Shown: positions 40,201 through 52,100 of the stretch, in pieces | Layout: each line of letters opens with the position of its first letter | How positions within the stretch are numbered: the first letter of the stretch is position 1 | Origin: Caprimulgus europaeus | Lineage: Eukaryota; Chordata; Aves; Caprimulgiformes; Caprimulgidae | Length of the DNA stretch: 64,000 bases | Direction of reading: 5' to 3' | NCBI GenBank assembly: GCA_907165065.1 | Contig: OU015528.1 | Span: 28,108,515 to 28,172,514 of the forward strand | Notes under the pieces: model-generated | What the model was told of the DNA's origin: nothing | The model's database searches: none | What the model saw: only the letters and a program-made list of their open reading frames with translations | Position numbers and translations under genes: made by a program

Positions 40201-42647
40201 GTACTGTCAGTGCTTGGGAGCTCTGCCAGCCATGAGAGGCCTTTGGAGATGCTGAGGTAATAGCCAGCACTGGTGGAGCAGGCAGAGAGGCTTCCCAGAG
40301 AGGGGCTGTTGACACCGCTGTGTTCACACATGAGGGTAAAAATAGAGGCATGTAATTACATTTTTCACATGGGACCAATGTCTCAGGTATTGTTTCATGA
40401 CTGATTTGCACTGAGTGAGGGAAAAACACCTCAATTAATGTGTGTCGGTGCTGTGTGATATGAAAACACCTTTAAAAGTCAAAACTGCTTTCCTATATCT
40501 TGCAGACAGGAGAGCCCAGTCACATTAGGAAATGATAGATTTGCGAGCCAAAGCCTTACATTAATTACTATTTGTCTCATTTTGCTAGTTCTAAGTTAGA
40601 GGACCAAAGTACACTATGACATGAAGAACTTTTAAGGAAGTCAGTAATGTTATTTCACTGTGAGGCTGGTAGGCCTGCATTTTCTTGGATTTCAGGGTTT
40701 GTTGTTTTTTTTTGTTAAGTCCCATTCCTCTGTTCTGAAAAACTCCTGTTTTTCCTTTACTCTGCAGGTTAGAGGACAGGACCAAGGTGGAGCTGCATGG
40801 ACAATCTAGCTCCTGAGCCAGAAAAAGCCACCTGCAGTATCATAGCAGTGCAGGGACCAGCTCTGGAATTAAGTCTCCCAACATATAACCGAATTAAGTC
40901 ATGCTCTAACTCCTGTGCCTGACAGGAACCTTCCAGGGGCTCCTGGATACACTGGAGGAGACTGGAAGCTCATCATTCAGGCTGCCACCAACCTGCCCCA
41001 GGGAAGTGGTGAGGGGAGCCAGGCTGGAGCTGCGCTTTCTCCAAGGGTGAACACAGGGGCTGGCTGTGGCCCCCTCCCCTGGAAAGCTGATTCAGCCATG
41101 CTGGCCTTGTGCAGGGAATGGTGCAAACCTCAGGATGTGTTTGTTGCCACAGCCTGTGTGATTTTCATAAACTGTTCAAATCTGAGACAGTAATTTGCAT
41201 TCTTGGTGGGACAGGTGGTGGGGAAGAAGGAGAGGAAGGCTGTGTTAAGGGAAAACTTGGATTTTTTGGTCCTTTTTTTGTCAACTGATAATTTTTACTG
41301 TGGTCAAAACTACTGAAAGTTTATTTTTTGGATTTTTGTAAGGGTGAGCTGCTGCTGTGAGGAAGAAAAGCAACTGTGAAAACTGTAAAACCAATATCTT
41401 ATTTTCTGTCTAAAAGGGGGCAAAAAAGTGATTTTGCCTAAGTGATGTTCTCAAAAGCCATTACCATTCTAACGCTTTAGTATGGGCTGTCTGCATCCTC
41501 GATACTGTCAGGTCAGGGAGTGAGCCTGCCTGCTGTCAGCCCAGGGAAGTGCAGGCTTAAGGATCTCCAAAAGCTCGATCTTCCCCACAGCCCTCTCCAG
41601 GAAACTGCTCCCTGCAGCCTGCTTCACCTGCTCACAGATGCCTACCTGGGCAGTTCCTCAGACACTGTCCCTTCTGTTTAGACAGAATTGCATCTTGCAT
41701 TTTTTTTTTTTCTGACCTGATTTGAATCAGGTCCTCAGTGCTAACAATTAGTGCACTCAGGAATTTTTTTTTTTTTTTTTTCTTTTTTTTTGTGAGACTT
41801 TGAACCTCAGCTGTGCTCTTCCAGGAAGGCCCCTATTGCAGCAGTGCCCCTGCACGTGGCTGGGAATGAGCTTAGAGCCCTCCTGATAGCAGAGAGCTGT
41901 GTCCAACCCAATGAAATACTCTTTTATCTCTTGTAAGCTGAATGGGTGGGAGAGCCAACAGTGTGCTCCTTGGCTCTTTAAAACAGACTAGGGAGGCCCA
42001 GGCACCTGTCCAGATAACTCAGGGCTCAATCTTACCTTGCAATTTGCTAAGTTATCAATTCTTGTACCATTTAAGGCTGAACTCCACAGAGTATAGACAT
42101 TAATTTTCACACAGAACAATTCAAAGTTTCCACTGGGGGATTAGTGTAAAGAATCCCTTCTGGTGCAATCTGTAGACAAAAGATTGCCTATGAGCTAATA
42201 CCATGAGGGCAATTTCTCCATCTGTAATCCAAGAAAACAACCTGAAATTTTAGGCAATGAGTGAGACTTTTTAAAGTTGAGCAGTAAAAATTAGCAGCTG
42301 CTCAAGTTGCAGAGATGACCAACCAGTAGTGTTTGCACTACTGATTCTTGTACTTGTACCCAAGTCTGTTCTGGATGCACCCCATTTCTGACAACATACA
42401 TAATTAGGTGTAGCAACTTCATGGGCTTTTTGATCTCTTAAAGACTCCTTGACTAATATTTGTGTCAGTTAAAGTTGTAATCTAATCACATTTTCTGCAA
42501 GTCCATGCACATTTTTATGCACATAGTGGGTCAAGTTATTTTCTATAGGCAAGGTGGCAGATATTTGGAGAGCTGGTTATAACTCAGTGTAGCACAGCAC
42601 CCTGCATACTGTCCTTACTTGCAGTGTCTGGACAATGTGGATACCAG
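37261..42647. other. Noncoding sequence, several unique blocks
   Basis: The part 37270-38000 is unique and high-complexity, with minus-strand frames of 76 and 124 codons (37436-37666, 37587-37961) that are unrecognised. A block at 40330-40640 has similar texture. Between 38260 and 38600 the DNA is GC-richer and open in several frames. T-runs lie at about 41701-41711 and 41764-41790. No repeat family or RNA gene is identified. Confidence 0.5.
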
Positions 42648-42842
42648 CTAAAAGCTGCTGTGACGTGACCGCATTTTCTTCCGTTTTTGGCTCCTGTCCA
42701 GTTCATTGCACCCAAAGCTTGAAGGGAGAGTGGTACACAAGGCACTGATGCACATCTCTACAGACTGGTCACTTGTGCTGCAATAATGAAATTCCCAGCT
42801 GGTATGGAGGGGGAATTCCACTCCACTGGCACTGCTGACTAG
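42648..42842 (-). other. Candidate terminal exon, unrecognised (weak)
   Basis: On the minus strand an acceptor-like tract, CCCTTTCTTCCTTTTCAG, ends just before 42842 and is followed by an open frame of 64 codons ending in TAG at 42648. The same frame is open further upstream from an ATG at 43001 (117 codons in all). The translation has several cysteines and ends in a basic stretch, RSQKRKKMRSRH, but I cannot place it in a family. I found no polyadenylation signal on the minus strand in the next several hundred bases, which weakens the case. Confidence 0.12.
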
Positions 42843-45800
42843 CTGAAAAGGAAGAAAGGGAAAATTTGGCCCAGGCATCTCGATTCTGCACAACTTCTTG
42901 CATGTCATACTGAGGAAGACCCCTGAAGGCTGATGGCCCTCCACCCAGCTGAGGGTCACCTCTGCATTGCAGTCACAGCTGCATGACTCCAGGGGCAGCA
43001 TGGGAACCCCTTATTACAGAGAAAGGGCAAGAAAAGCTAATGTAAATCTAGTTCGCAATTTTCCAAGTTGCTTTTTGTACTTCAGGTAGATTAACAGCAA
43101 CATATGTGAGTTCTTCTATATTATGTAGCTTATTTCAGCCTCTGATTGGGTTACATCATGTGCACAATCCATTCCTTGACACTTGACACAGCAGCTGCCA
43201 AGGTTGGTTTCTGGACAGGCCTGCCTAGGGAACAGTGTGTGCTCTGATCTGGATAAAGGGTGCTCAGTTTGGATGTGTGTCTCTGCTTGCCCCTTCCATT
43301 GCAACTTTGTTGTGGTAACCTTTATGAAACCCAAACCAGCTGCTTCCTAGTTTTACACAAAACATGTTAATTGGAACCCCTGGCTTTGGTGAAACAGCCA
43401 ACTCCTACTTGTAGGAGTTGCCTACGTATGACGCTTGTCTCCGCAAATTGCTGAAATTTACCTCGCCCCAGAATTTGATACAGAGAATATTAAGTATTGT
43501 TAAGTGAAAGCATGCAAAAACTTTGTAGTGAGTCCTTCATGGTCCTATACCTATTAAAAAAAGCTGCTGACAGATCTGATTTCCACTTGTCAAAGTAATA
43601 AAATAAACCTACCAAGTGATACATCTGTATCTGTCACTAACTATATTGCCCTTTTAGTCAGCTCCTTGCACAGGTTCTCCCCAAAAAGTGTGTAGTGAAG
43701 CTACCTTCCTGAAACAGCTCCTCTGAAAGGTTATCAGCTACTAAACCCAAACCAGTCCCCAACTACAAACGTAGCAGCAGGAGTGGAAATCTTCGCATCT
43801 CTGTGATGCATTTGACTCATATTTCTGTCACTGGATTTGACATATTTATAAATGATTCTTAGTGCACTTTTAAAATGTTAACTTTTTAGAATTATTTAAG
43901 GTGTGCTGGAAGACAGAATCTATATCTCTTGCTATAACATCTTTTAATTTTAGAAGATCTGTCCCTGTGTTTCACAAGCCCCCAATTTACACATGAGCAC
44001 CACTGATTTTGCATTGAGGGTCACAGTCCAAATCCTCCCAGCCTGCCCTTGGCCTGCTGTGACATCCCAAGCCCTTGAAGTTAAGGGCAGAGCTTGCCTG
44101 ACTTTAACAACAAAAATGAAGTCCTAATCCCTATATGCACCTTTTCTAGATAAGGTCTTGGTGCATAGAGAAGTTTGTTGCTCTGTGTCAGCATAATCAG
44201 AGCAGTGTAACTCTCCCCATGTAGTCAGATGCCACAGCAGTTGCTCCAGATTGCTTATGTTGATATGGCTCCATTTAAGATGAGCTTTTACACAGCAGTT
44301 TTTTAAAATAGCCACCCAGCAAAGCTTTGCTGCCCTCACCCTCGGCTGTAGCAGACTGGGAGTGTGTGCTGGCTCTCAGGTGCAGCTGGTCCTGTTTGGG
44401 TCCATCAGCTGTAGGATGATGAGGGTGAGTGGGACATGAGGGAGGGAGGCTGAGGATGAGACCTGCATTTGAACTGGCAGTCGGAGTGGTGGTCTGGCTG
44501 TGCATCAGCTGAGTGTGCCATTCAGCAAACACTCATGGCTAAAGCAAAAAATCTTGATGCTTGCAAACCACAGATACCTAAGGTATCTAATACGGCAGGC
44601 TAAAGTGCCGCTGCCCAGTGGCTGGGTCACACTGGCTTTGGCAATCAAGCAGCTGATTTCACTGCCAATTATTTTAGCTCATTGACTGTCTGGAGAAATG
44701 AAATAGGAACCAAGTGGTTTTGTGGTTCAGAAGCATCAGTTTGTTTCCTAGCATGACAACCCTGCTCCTATTCCCCAGGAAGGTTGCTTTCTTGGCTCAT
44801 ACGCTTGCAACAGCAGCCAGAATAGTATCAGCAGTCTCATGCCTCAGTTAACTCAGCTTTACATGACATTAAAGAGCATGCCAAGCCAATGAAAATGGGA
44901 ACCTGAGCAGTGGTAGGCGGTAGCCATTAATCTGCTCCATGATGTTTTGGCTTGTTTTCACTGCCATAGAGCCCCCTCTTCTAGTCTGGTTGCCTCTGGC
45001 AATGGCAGAGTAGATAGGGCTGTGCAGACACAGTGCATGAGAAAGAGCAATCTATTGTAGCAAGAGTTTTGTGTTTGTGGCTTGTGCTGTCATGCAATGA
45101 AATCGCCCCTGTTTGTACAGGGAAGGGAGTGACTCTGTTGTGAGCTGGCAGCTGCATGGAATAGCTGGAGCGGCAGTGAGGCCCTGCTTCCCCAAATGAA
45201 AACACCATTTTACCTCTGCTTGTGCCTGGTCCATGTTGATTGTGGCATAACCATGTTACAAATGCTGGATTTAGCCACACCTTGGGGAATGATCTGAAAT
45301 TAAAAAGAGAAAACAGGGATTACTGTGTGTGCCCATATGCTTTGGTCTGTTCCCCTGCAGCAGGCTGTAAATCATGTTTCTGTGGGATGTGAAGATCTGG
45401 AGGACAGGGATAGCTTCTGAGCATTGCATAGAGCTGCAGAGCCACAGGCAAGAATGCAAGGGATGGCCGCTGTGCCACTGGTGGAGAGGTGAGCAGCCAG
45501 GGAGCCAGGACAGGTGCTGCTCCCCAGGACGGCTGGCTGTGAGCCAGCTTCATGCTGGGGCTGCCTTAGTGTGGTACTGTGCCAGGGCAGACATTACTGC
45601 TCAGAAAAGCCTCCAAACTCAAGCACAGCATCATGCTAATGCTGCTCTCACCTTTCTGCACTTTTTGTCTATAACTTCTAGATAATGACACCGAGAGCCA
45701 CAAATATACCTAAATCCTTCCTGAACAGTGGGTTTCTTTGAAAACTGCCACCATACCTGTGGGTCTAAAGACACTCTAGTCTTTACTAGCGATTTCCCAG

Positions 45801-46551
45801 AGATGTTTTAAGTTTGGTGACAGCACAGCACATCCCTGGCTGAGCAGCTTGCAGCAAGGTGCTTCTCCCAGACAAAACTGTGCACAGTTCAGTATCAAAT
45901 GCTGACAGTTACCTCCCCAGCTGTGGGGGCCAACATCTTGACTAGTCACCCTGGGCTCCCTTCCTAGGTCAGGAAGGGAACTGAGTGCTTGCAGAAAGAG
46001 GTTTGTCTTATATTAAAGTGGCTGGTTGACATCCCTTTTATCCAGTAGCTCCTTTCCTGGAGACTTGCTTGGGGGCACAAGGAAGGGATTTGGGTCTCCT
46101 CTCTGCCTGAGAGAATCTTCAAGCCAACTGCTTCCTGTGAGCCCCAAATCACTGGGCTGTAAACTACCCTGTGGGGGCAGGAGTGAGGGGGTAAAGCATC
46201 ATCCTTCACTTCGTGCCAGAGTCTGAGTGGACGAGAAACCTTTAAAAAACTCATGCAAAACTGAAGAGCAGCAATGGGAGGAGTGGTGTGCCTCTCTTCA
46301 GGCAGCGCTTATCTCTGAAGAAAAATGGTTATAGCTGAAAGACATGGCCTTAGGCAGAAGTTTCACACCATCTGAGGAGAGTGTTGCTCTAACTGCTGGG
46401 CTATTGTGCGAAACCTTAGAGCATGGCTCTGTCCTCCACCTGTGTTTTAATTGAGAGGCAAGTGCCTGATTAGCTGAGTCAAAACTGACCTGCTGGGTGC
46501 AGTTGGATGCTAGGAGAGGCACCTAGAAGAGGTAAACCATAGTGGGCACAG

Positions 46552-46578
46552 CATGGCACACATGGCACACATGGCACA
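46552..46578. repeat. 9-bp tandem repeat, three copies
   Basis: Three perfect adjacent copies of CATGGCACA are present. It is a minisatellite-like local expansion in noncoding DNA. Confidence 0.95.
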
Positions 46579-47294
46579 GCCAAGACTCTGGGGCCCCGGG
46601 CAGGCTGGGAGGAGTGTGTAAAACTGAATTTTGGATGTAGGTGCAAGGAAGTGGTTGGCCTGTCCTCTGTACACAAAGGCAGCACCTTGGCTCACAGCTT
46701 GTAATGGGTGGCTGAACGTGCCCCCAGAGGTGCTGGCAGCATCTACAGGGCTTGGGGGGCTTTTGACATCATGGCACGAGGGACTGCCACGGGGACTGGA
46801 GCGCCACTCTACCTCCTTTGCAACAGGTCCCAAGTGAATCCTTTAATCTGAGAAAGACTGGTAAGGATGGGGCCCTGCTCTTCTTTCTTTTGGGGGAGGG
46901 ATGTTTGACTGCAGGAGAGGTTTCACAGCAATGCCTTCTTGTCTTTCAATGGATAGGCTTTTTAAAAAGGCTTCAGGTTTATGCATTTTCCCTAGTCCAG
47001 TGTTTCTGTGACTCCTGTATGCTGAATGCCCGCATTGTGCATGGGACACCATGGGGCACCTCTCCTGTGGGGCTGGACACTCTGCCATGCAGTGGATCCC
47101 CCTGAGCCCCAGGGCAGTGCCCAGCCCTGTGTGGGACCTCCCTGAGCTGCAGCCTCAGAACCACACTTGAGTGCCACTTTGCAAGCCACTCACTCCTCTG
47201 AAGACATCACCTTGGCTGCTGTTAGCACTGCAAAAAGTGATTGGCAGCAGCTAACTTCCTCAGTTTCTTGTCTCCATGTGAAATACGCATGGCC

Positions 47295-47324
47295 AGTTGC
47301 ACCTAGTTGCACCCAGCTGCACTG
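47295..47324. repeat. 10-bp degenerate tandem, three copies
   Basis: The units AGTTGCACCT, AGTTGCACCC and AGCTGCACTG lie end to end with one to three differences. This looks like an old local duplication. Confidence 0.85.
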
Positions 47325-48275
47325 CCAGCAGGGCTGCCTGGGGCTGTGGGTGATGCATGGAGACAGCACAGTGCTTTACCCCCATGACCCCAGAGACCAG
47401 CCATCCCTGGCACGTTTGAGTGCACTGGCAGAGTGGTGACTTGTTGTGTCATACTTGAGCCATATTTTACTGAGATGGATAGTAATATTCAGCCTTAAGT
47501 TTTCCTTATCATGCTTTTCCTTAGTAGGTTGCAGACGATGGCCTTTGCCTCACATGTGAGGCATGCTGTGCTGGAGCCAGGGAGGGAGCTGGCTTCATCG
47601 GCCAGTGAGGAGCCTCCCAGACTCTGGTGTGGTTTCTGGGAGGGAGCCCCTTCTTCCCGGGACCCAGCCTGTGCCTTTGACTTGTGCACCGACAAGAAAA
47701 CCCAACATGGAGATGAGGAAAAGCAACAACAAAGCAGGTGACTGATAGCACATCTGAGTGCTGGAGATATATTTTAATAAACATGACACTGCTTTTTCAT
47801 CACATCCCGTCCCCCTCTGCTCCTGCTACCCCAGGATACTTTAAAAGCCTGTGGTGAGAAGCCAGACTGCAGTTTATGCATTTCATGGACCTAACTGAAA
47901 ACAGATGCTGTATTCCTGTGAGCTGCCTCCCTGCGCTGGCCACGGCAGCCTGGGTGTTGCAGGGGCTGTCAGCATGTGGGGCACACTGAGGGGGCACAGC
48001 CCACCATGCAGGGTGCTGCTGAGGACATCACCCTGCCCTTCACCTCTCCCCAGGCCTAGGTACTATTTTTTGGTGGTTTTTTGCTTTTAGTTCCCAAAGG
48101 GGAAAACTGAGAGCAGCCTCTAGCTTTTTTTATTTCCTCTCACATCCTCCCCTCCACCTCTGCCCTCCATTAGCATTCTGGAAAACAGAACTGAAACCAA
48201 CTGTAATATTTGTGAACTGGCTAAAATTAGTATTCCTCATGAATTATGACATTCCCAACAGATAAAGAGATAACT

Positions 48276-48287
48276 CCCCCCCCCCCC
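48276..48287. repeat. Poly-C tract, 12 C
   Basis: An uninterrupted run of 12 C lies in noncoding DNA; the small frames crossing it are not supported as genes. Confidence 0.95.
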
Positions 48288-49170
48288 ACTCCAATGCAGC
48301 CTGCTTCTTCCTCGTGGTACAGAGTGCCAGGAAAAAGGTGTTTAAATCCCCTGCTTCCATCCACAGCAGAGCTGGCTGCTGCCTCATTACAGGAATTAAA
48401 AAGGGAGTCAGTAACACAATTAACACAATTATCAAGCAAGTTTACTCTTCACTTCCCTGGACTTTTTCTGTGAACATTGTGCTGGCCAAAAATCCTGGCG
48501 AGGCCATGGGAACCTGCATCATGGTCCCTGCAGGATTTAGCTGGAGGGACTGGAGGTGGTGTGATCCCCTCTTGGGCTCATCGGCAGCAGCTGTGCTGTG
48601 CTGTGGTGAGGTCAGTGCCCATGGGGGACATGGGGACAGCCTGTCTTTCTGATGGCAAATAAAACCTCAGTCAGGGGCGGCTGCTTGTGACCAGCTGAGC
48701 TGTTGTTTCAAGGTTTCATGAGCCTAAAGAAAAAAGGGTGATTGAAGGGAGAGAGGTGCCCTTTATGTCTCTATTAAATAAAATAAGATGGAGGGAGCTT
48801 TGCTATTGTGTCCTGAAGAAAAGAAGGCTGGTAAAGAGCAAAGCAGCTGAAGTGTCTGCCAAAGTGTCTAATATGATGCAAAGTCTTTAGACTTTACATA
48901 AAGGAGCTACATGCTCAACTAAGTAGCCTGGTTAAAGCCAAGCAGGCTCTTACACTTTAAACAAAAACTAGATAAAAGCTTCTCCTTGCCACGTGGCCAG
49001 GAATAATGGTGCTGCCTCCAGACTCCTTGAACCTGACCTGGGATGCACTAATTTATCTGTCTTCACTGGGCTGAACTGAAGAGCCTTTCCTGACTTCAGG
49101 GAGGCCATAAATATGCACATTGCAAAAAAGGCAGCTCTTGTTTGTGCTACGGTAAGAAATAGCAACTTGC

Positions 49171-52100
49171 TTAATGAATTGACATGTTTTGGAAAGCATC
49201 AATGCCAATCAAATCTTGAAAATCAAAAATGTGCCATGGGAAAAAAAAAATGCTCTAGTATGTAAAATGTCTAGGTATTTCTAAAGTGGAGATTACTATA
49301 CTGACAGTGGAAGAAGTGGTGATATATTTATCCACTTCAGCATACTTAAAGAACAAAAGAAATATTTCAGATCTGGAATTCAGACACTGGGATGGGTCTG
49401 TGTAGCCAGGGCCTGATTCCCTGGAAGTGGGGCTGGCGTGGAGTGGGAGGGTCCATCATGTGGCTCTGTAAGAAGGCCTTTGGATACTTTTTTCCATCAA
49501 GGTACTAAAAATGAAAAGCCCAGTACCTTAAAATAGACTCCTTAGTTCAAAGATGAGAAGTTGGGTGTGGGGAGGACTGAGTGCGTTATTTTCTTCAATC
49601 AGTTGTGTGTTGGGTAAAACTGAGATGTTCAAAATGTACCCTCTACAGGTGGTGAAGCTCAACTGAAGCAGTGGCTGGATGGAGGATGGCTCCTCCCGAC
49701 ACAGCTGCTGGCATTCAAGCTACCCTTTGCATTTATGTCAGACAGTATCCTGCACAGAGTGGGCTGCAAAATACATAGATGCTCCTTTCGCGAGCACTTC
49801 TATGTACATACCCTCTCTTTCGGTTGTGTGGGGTTTTTTTTTCTTTTTGTTTGTTTTTTTAAAATTTTTTTTCAGGATATTTTCCAAGCAATAAAACCTT
49901 TTCTACTGCAGGGTGATACATCTATTGAGGATGGGGCGATTTCCCACTGGCATTTGTTAAATTAATGTAAAATTTCACTTTAAGCACATATTTGTTTAAT
50001 ATAGTTGCAGAGTCTTATTTTAAAACATGTCTGTTTTTGTTTAGGTAAGCATAGCAAACTTAGTGGTTAGGAAGTCATACTCATTACTATTATTATTGTT
50101 AGTTAAGCCAAAGCTTTTGACTATGAGTGGGTGAAAATAGAAAAAAAGTCAAGTCCTAACGTGTCTTCATCCCTTTTTTTTTTTTTTTAAATGGTGCTTG
50201 GAAAGTCTGTATTTGTGTGTACTGCATGGGTGTATTTTAAAAAGCTGGCTTTATTGCCTTCATTATTGGCTTTATCTCAGGACTGAATGCCATGAGTATG
50301 AGTAAAATATGTGTGTGCATGCTCTAAATACAGCTTGTTGGGGTGAAAGCATTTTTGCAAGGGTCTGTAGACATATCTCCATTTTTCCAATGACCAAAAT
50401 CTGTCTGCCTTAGAGCAGAGGACCCAGTGTGGGAGGTGCATCAGGGCAGCATACTGCAGACCTGCCTGCTGATGTGGTGAGGGGCCTGATCCTGCCTGCA
50501 TGAGGGGCATGGACCCTGTGGGAAGCATAACACTGGGACTGAGAGACCCCTGTGCTCTGCTTGCCTTGTTTCACTGCAGGGTCTAGAGCTTGGTGCCCAT
50601 GGTGTGCAGATAAGTGTGCAGATAAAATAAGAAAGAGATTTCCCCTCCGTGCTGGGGACAAGGAAATGAAAAAGTCCCTGGGTTAGGAGCAGCAAGAATT
50701 TTGTAACTGTGAGTCTGGTCACTGTGAATGTATAAATTGAAGCATGTTTTTTAATGCTTTTTATATGGCCTGAAGCCTTTCTCCAAAGCAATTAAATATT
50801 TACTAAAAATTTTACAAGACTACTTGATATGAAGGGAATCTCATATATAGTAGGGACAAAAGAGGAGAGGTTTGTTGGCAGGAGTTGTTAATAAGCTCAA
50901 AGGGGAAGAGACTGTCAGAAAAAGGAAATGCTCTGGCATGGCAGAATGGCAGGTAATTAATAATTACTGAAATTATAGTAGGTAATAACTAGCATACATT
51001 CTGACTGTTCATCAGTGGCTTGCCAGGCTTCATTACTTGAAGATTCTTTCTGGTGAAAAAAACCCAACAAACCAAAACCAATAGGCAAATCTCATCAAGT
51101 TTTGGTGTGAGTTCAGCTCTTCATGAAATCTTGATGTTGAGACAGAACAACCCTATTTGCTTAATTAAGAGAAAGGACTTCTTCTGAAGGCTTCAACACA
51201 GCTTCACAGGGCTGTCACCAGGACTGCCAAAGCCCAGGCTCCTGCTGCTGAGCCTGCAGGCAGAGCTTCCAGGGGTGAGGGAGCCTGACTTCCCCCTGAA
51301 CCCCCCAAGCTTGGAAACACTGAATGCATTTGCTTTCCTAAAAGACAATGTGGCTCGGTTCTTCAGAATCCAACACAACAGGATGGCCTCAGAAGATGAA
51401 GCCTGAAAGGAAGTGACTTGCACTGTCAAAGCATTAAGATAAGGAAAAATACAGGAGCTGAAGTCTGCTGTTGGAGGAGAGTCCTGTCTTGCAGGAAAAA
51501 GTAGATGCCTGGTATGCCTTATGGGGCAATGAGGCATTGTGTTAGTACTGCAGTTAAAAATTGTTAGGCTTTCAGGAACATTTACATCATCTACAAGTTG
51601 CATAAGTGGTTCTTGAGAAAACTGTTGTCAGGAAGTGTATAACTCTATTGCTTATATTGGGGGTTGAAAGCTATTCAGAGGGAATATCATAAAAGGAAGT
51701 GAATTTCTGTACTGTAAGAGGCATAAAAGCAGGAGAGCAATTCTGCTGCAAGACTTCAGATTTAAGAAAATTGTGGAGTAAGGGTGTAATGATTAAAACA
51801 GAGCTTTGGGTAATGTTAAAAATGGGAAGCTGAAGTTGTGAGTAAAATAAATGCTATCTTAGAATACTGATCTCTGATAGCCATTAAAACTGTGTGTGGA
51901 GCATGATTTATTTATATACATTCATGAAAAACAGACAAACAGCTTTTGCATGTGAGAACTGATCAATCAGTTGGCTTTTGTAGGAGTCCAATGAAAAAGT
52001 GCCTGAAGACTTCGTAGCTTGGATAGGAGATCCCCTGAAGAAATTAAGATGTTTCTTGACCAGGGAAAGGTAAGCTACATTACCACAGCCCCAGTGAAAT

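Larger units (their letters stand above)
43010..49170. other. GC-richer noncoding sequence, no gene seen
   Basis: Many overlapping open frames lie on both strands between 44.2 and 48.7 kb, none recognisable and many opposing each other, as expected from higher GC. The region holds a 22-bp near-palindrome at 43399-43420, a 9-bp tandem at 46552-46578, a 10-bp tandem at 47295-47324 and a run of 12 C at 48276-48287. CpG remains sparse, so I see no island-type promoter. Confidence 0.55.

Noticed and set aside
43399-43420. Perfect 10-bp inverted repeat around a TT loop (CAACTCCTAC / GTAGGAGTTG)
   Set aside because: About one such hairpin is expected by chance in a window this size. The arms are too short for a microRNA precursor, and it has no terminator context in a vertebrate genome.
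44200-48700. Cluster of many open frames suggesting a gene-dense region
   Set aside because: The frames oppose and overlap one another on both strands and follow the higher GC content. None has a recognisable domain.
51193-51603. 136-codon minus-strand frame
   Set aside because: It has no recognisable domain, no clear splice boundaries and no poly-A signal that I could tie to it.
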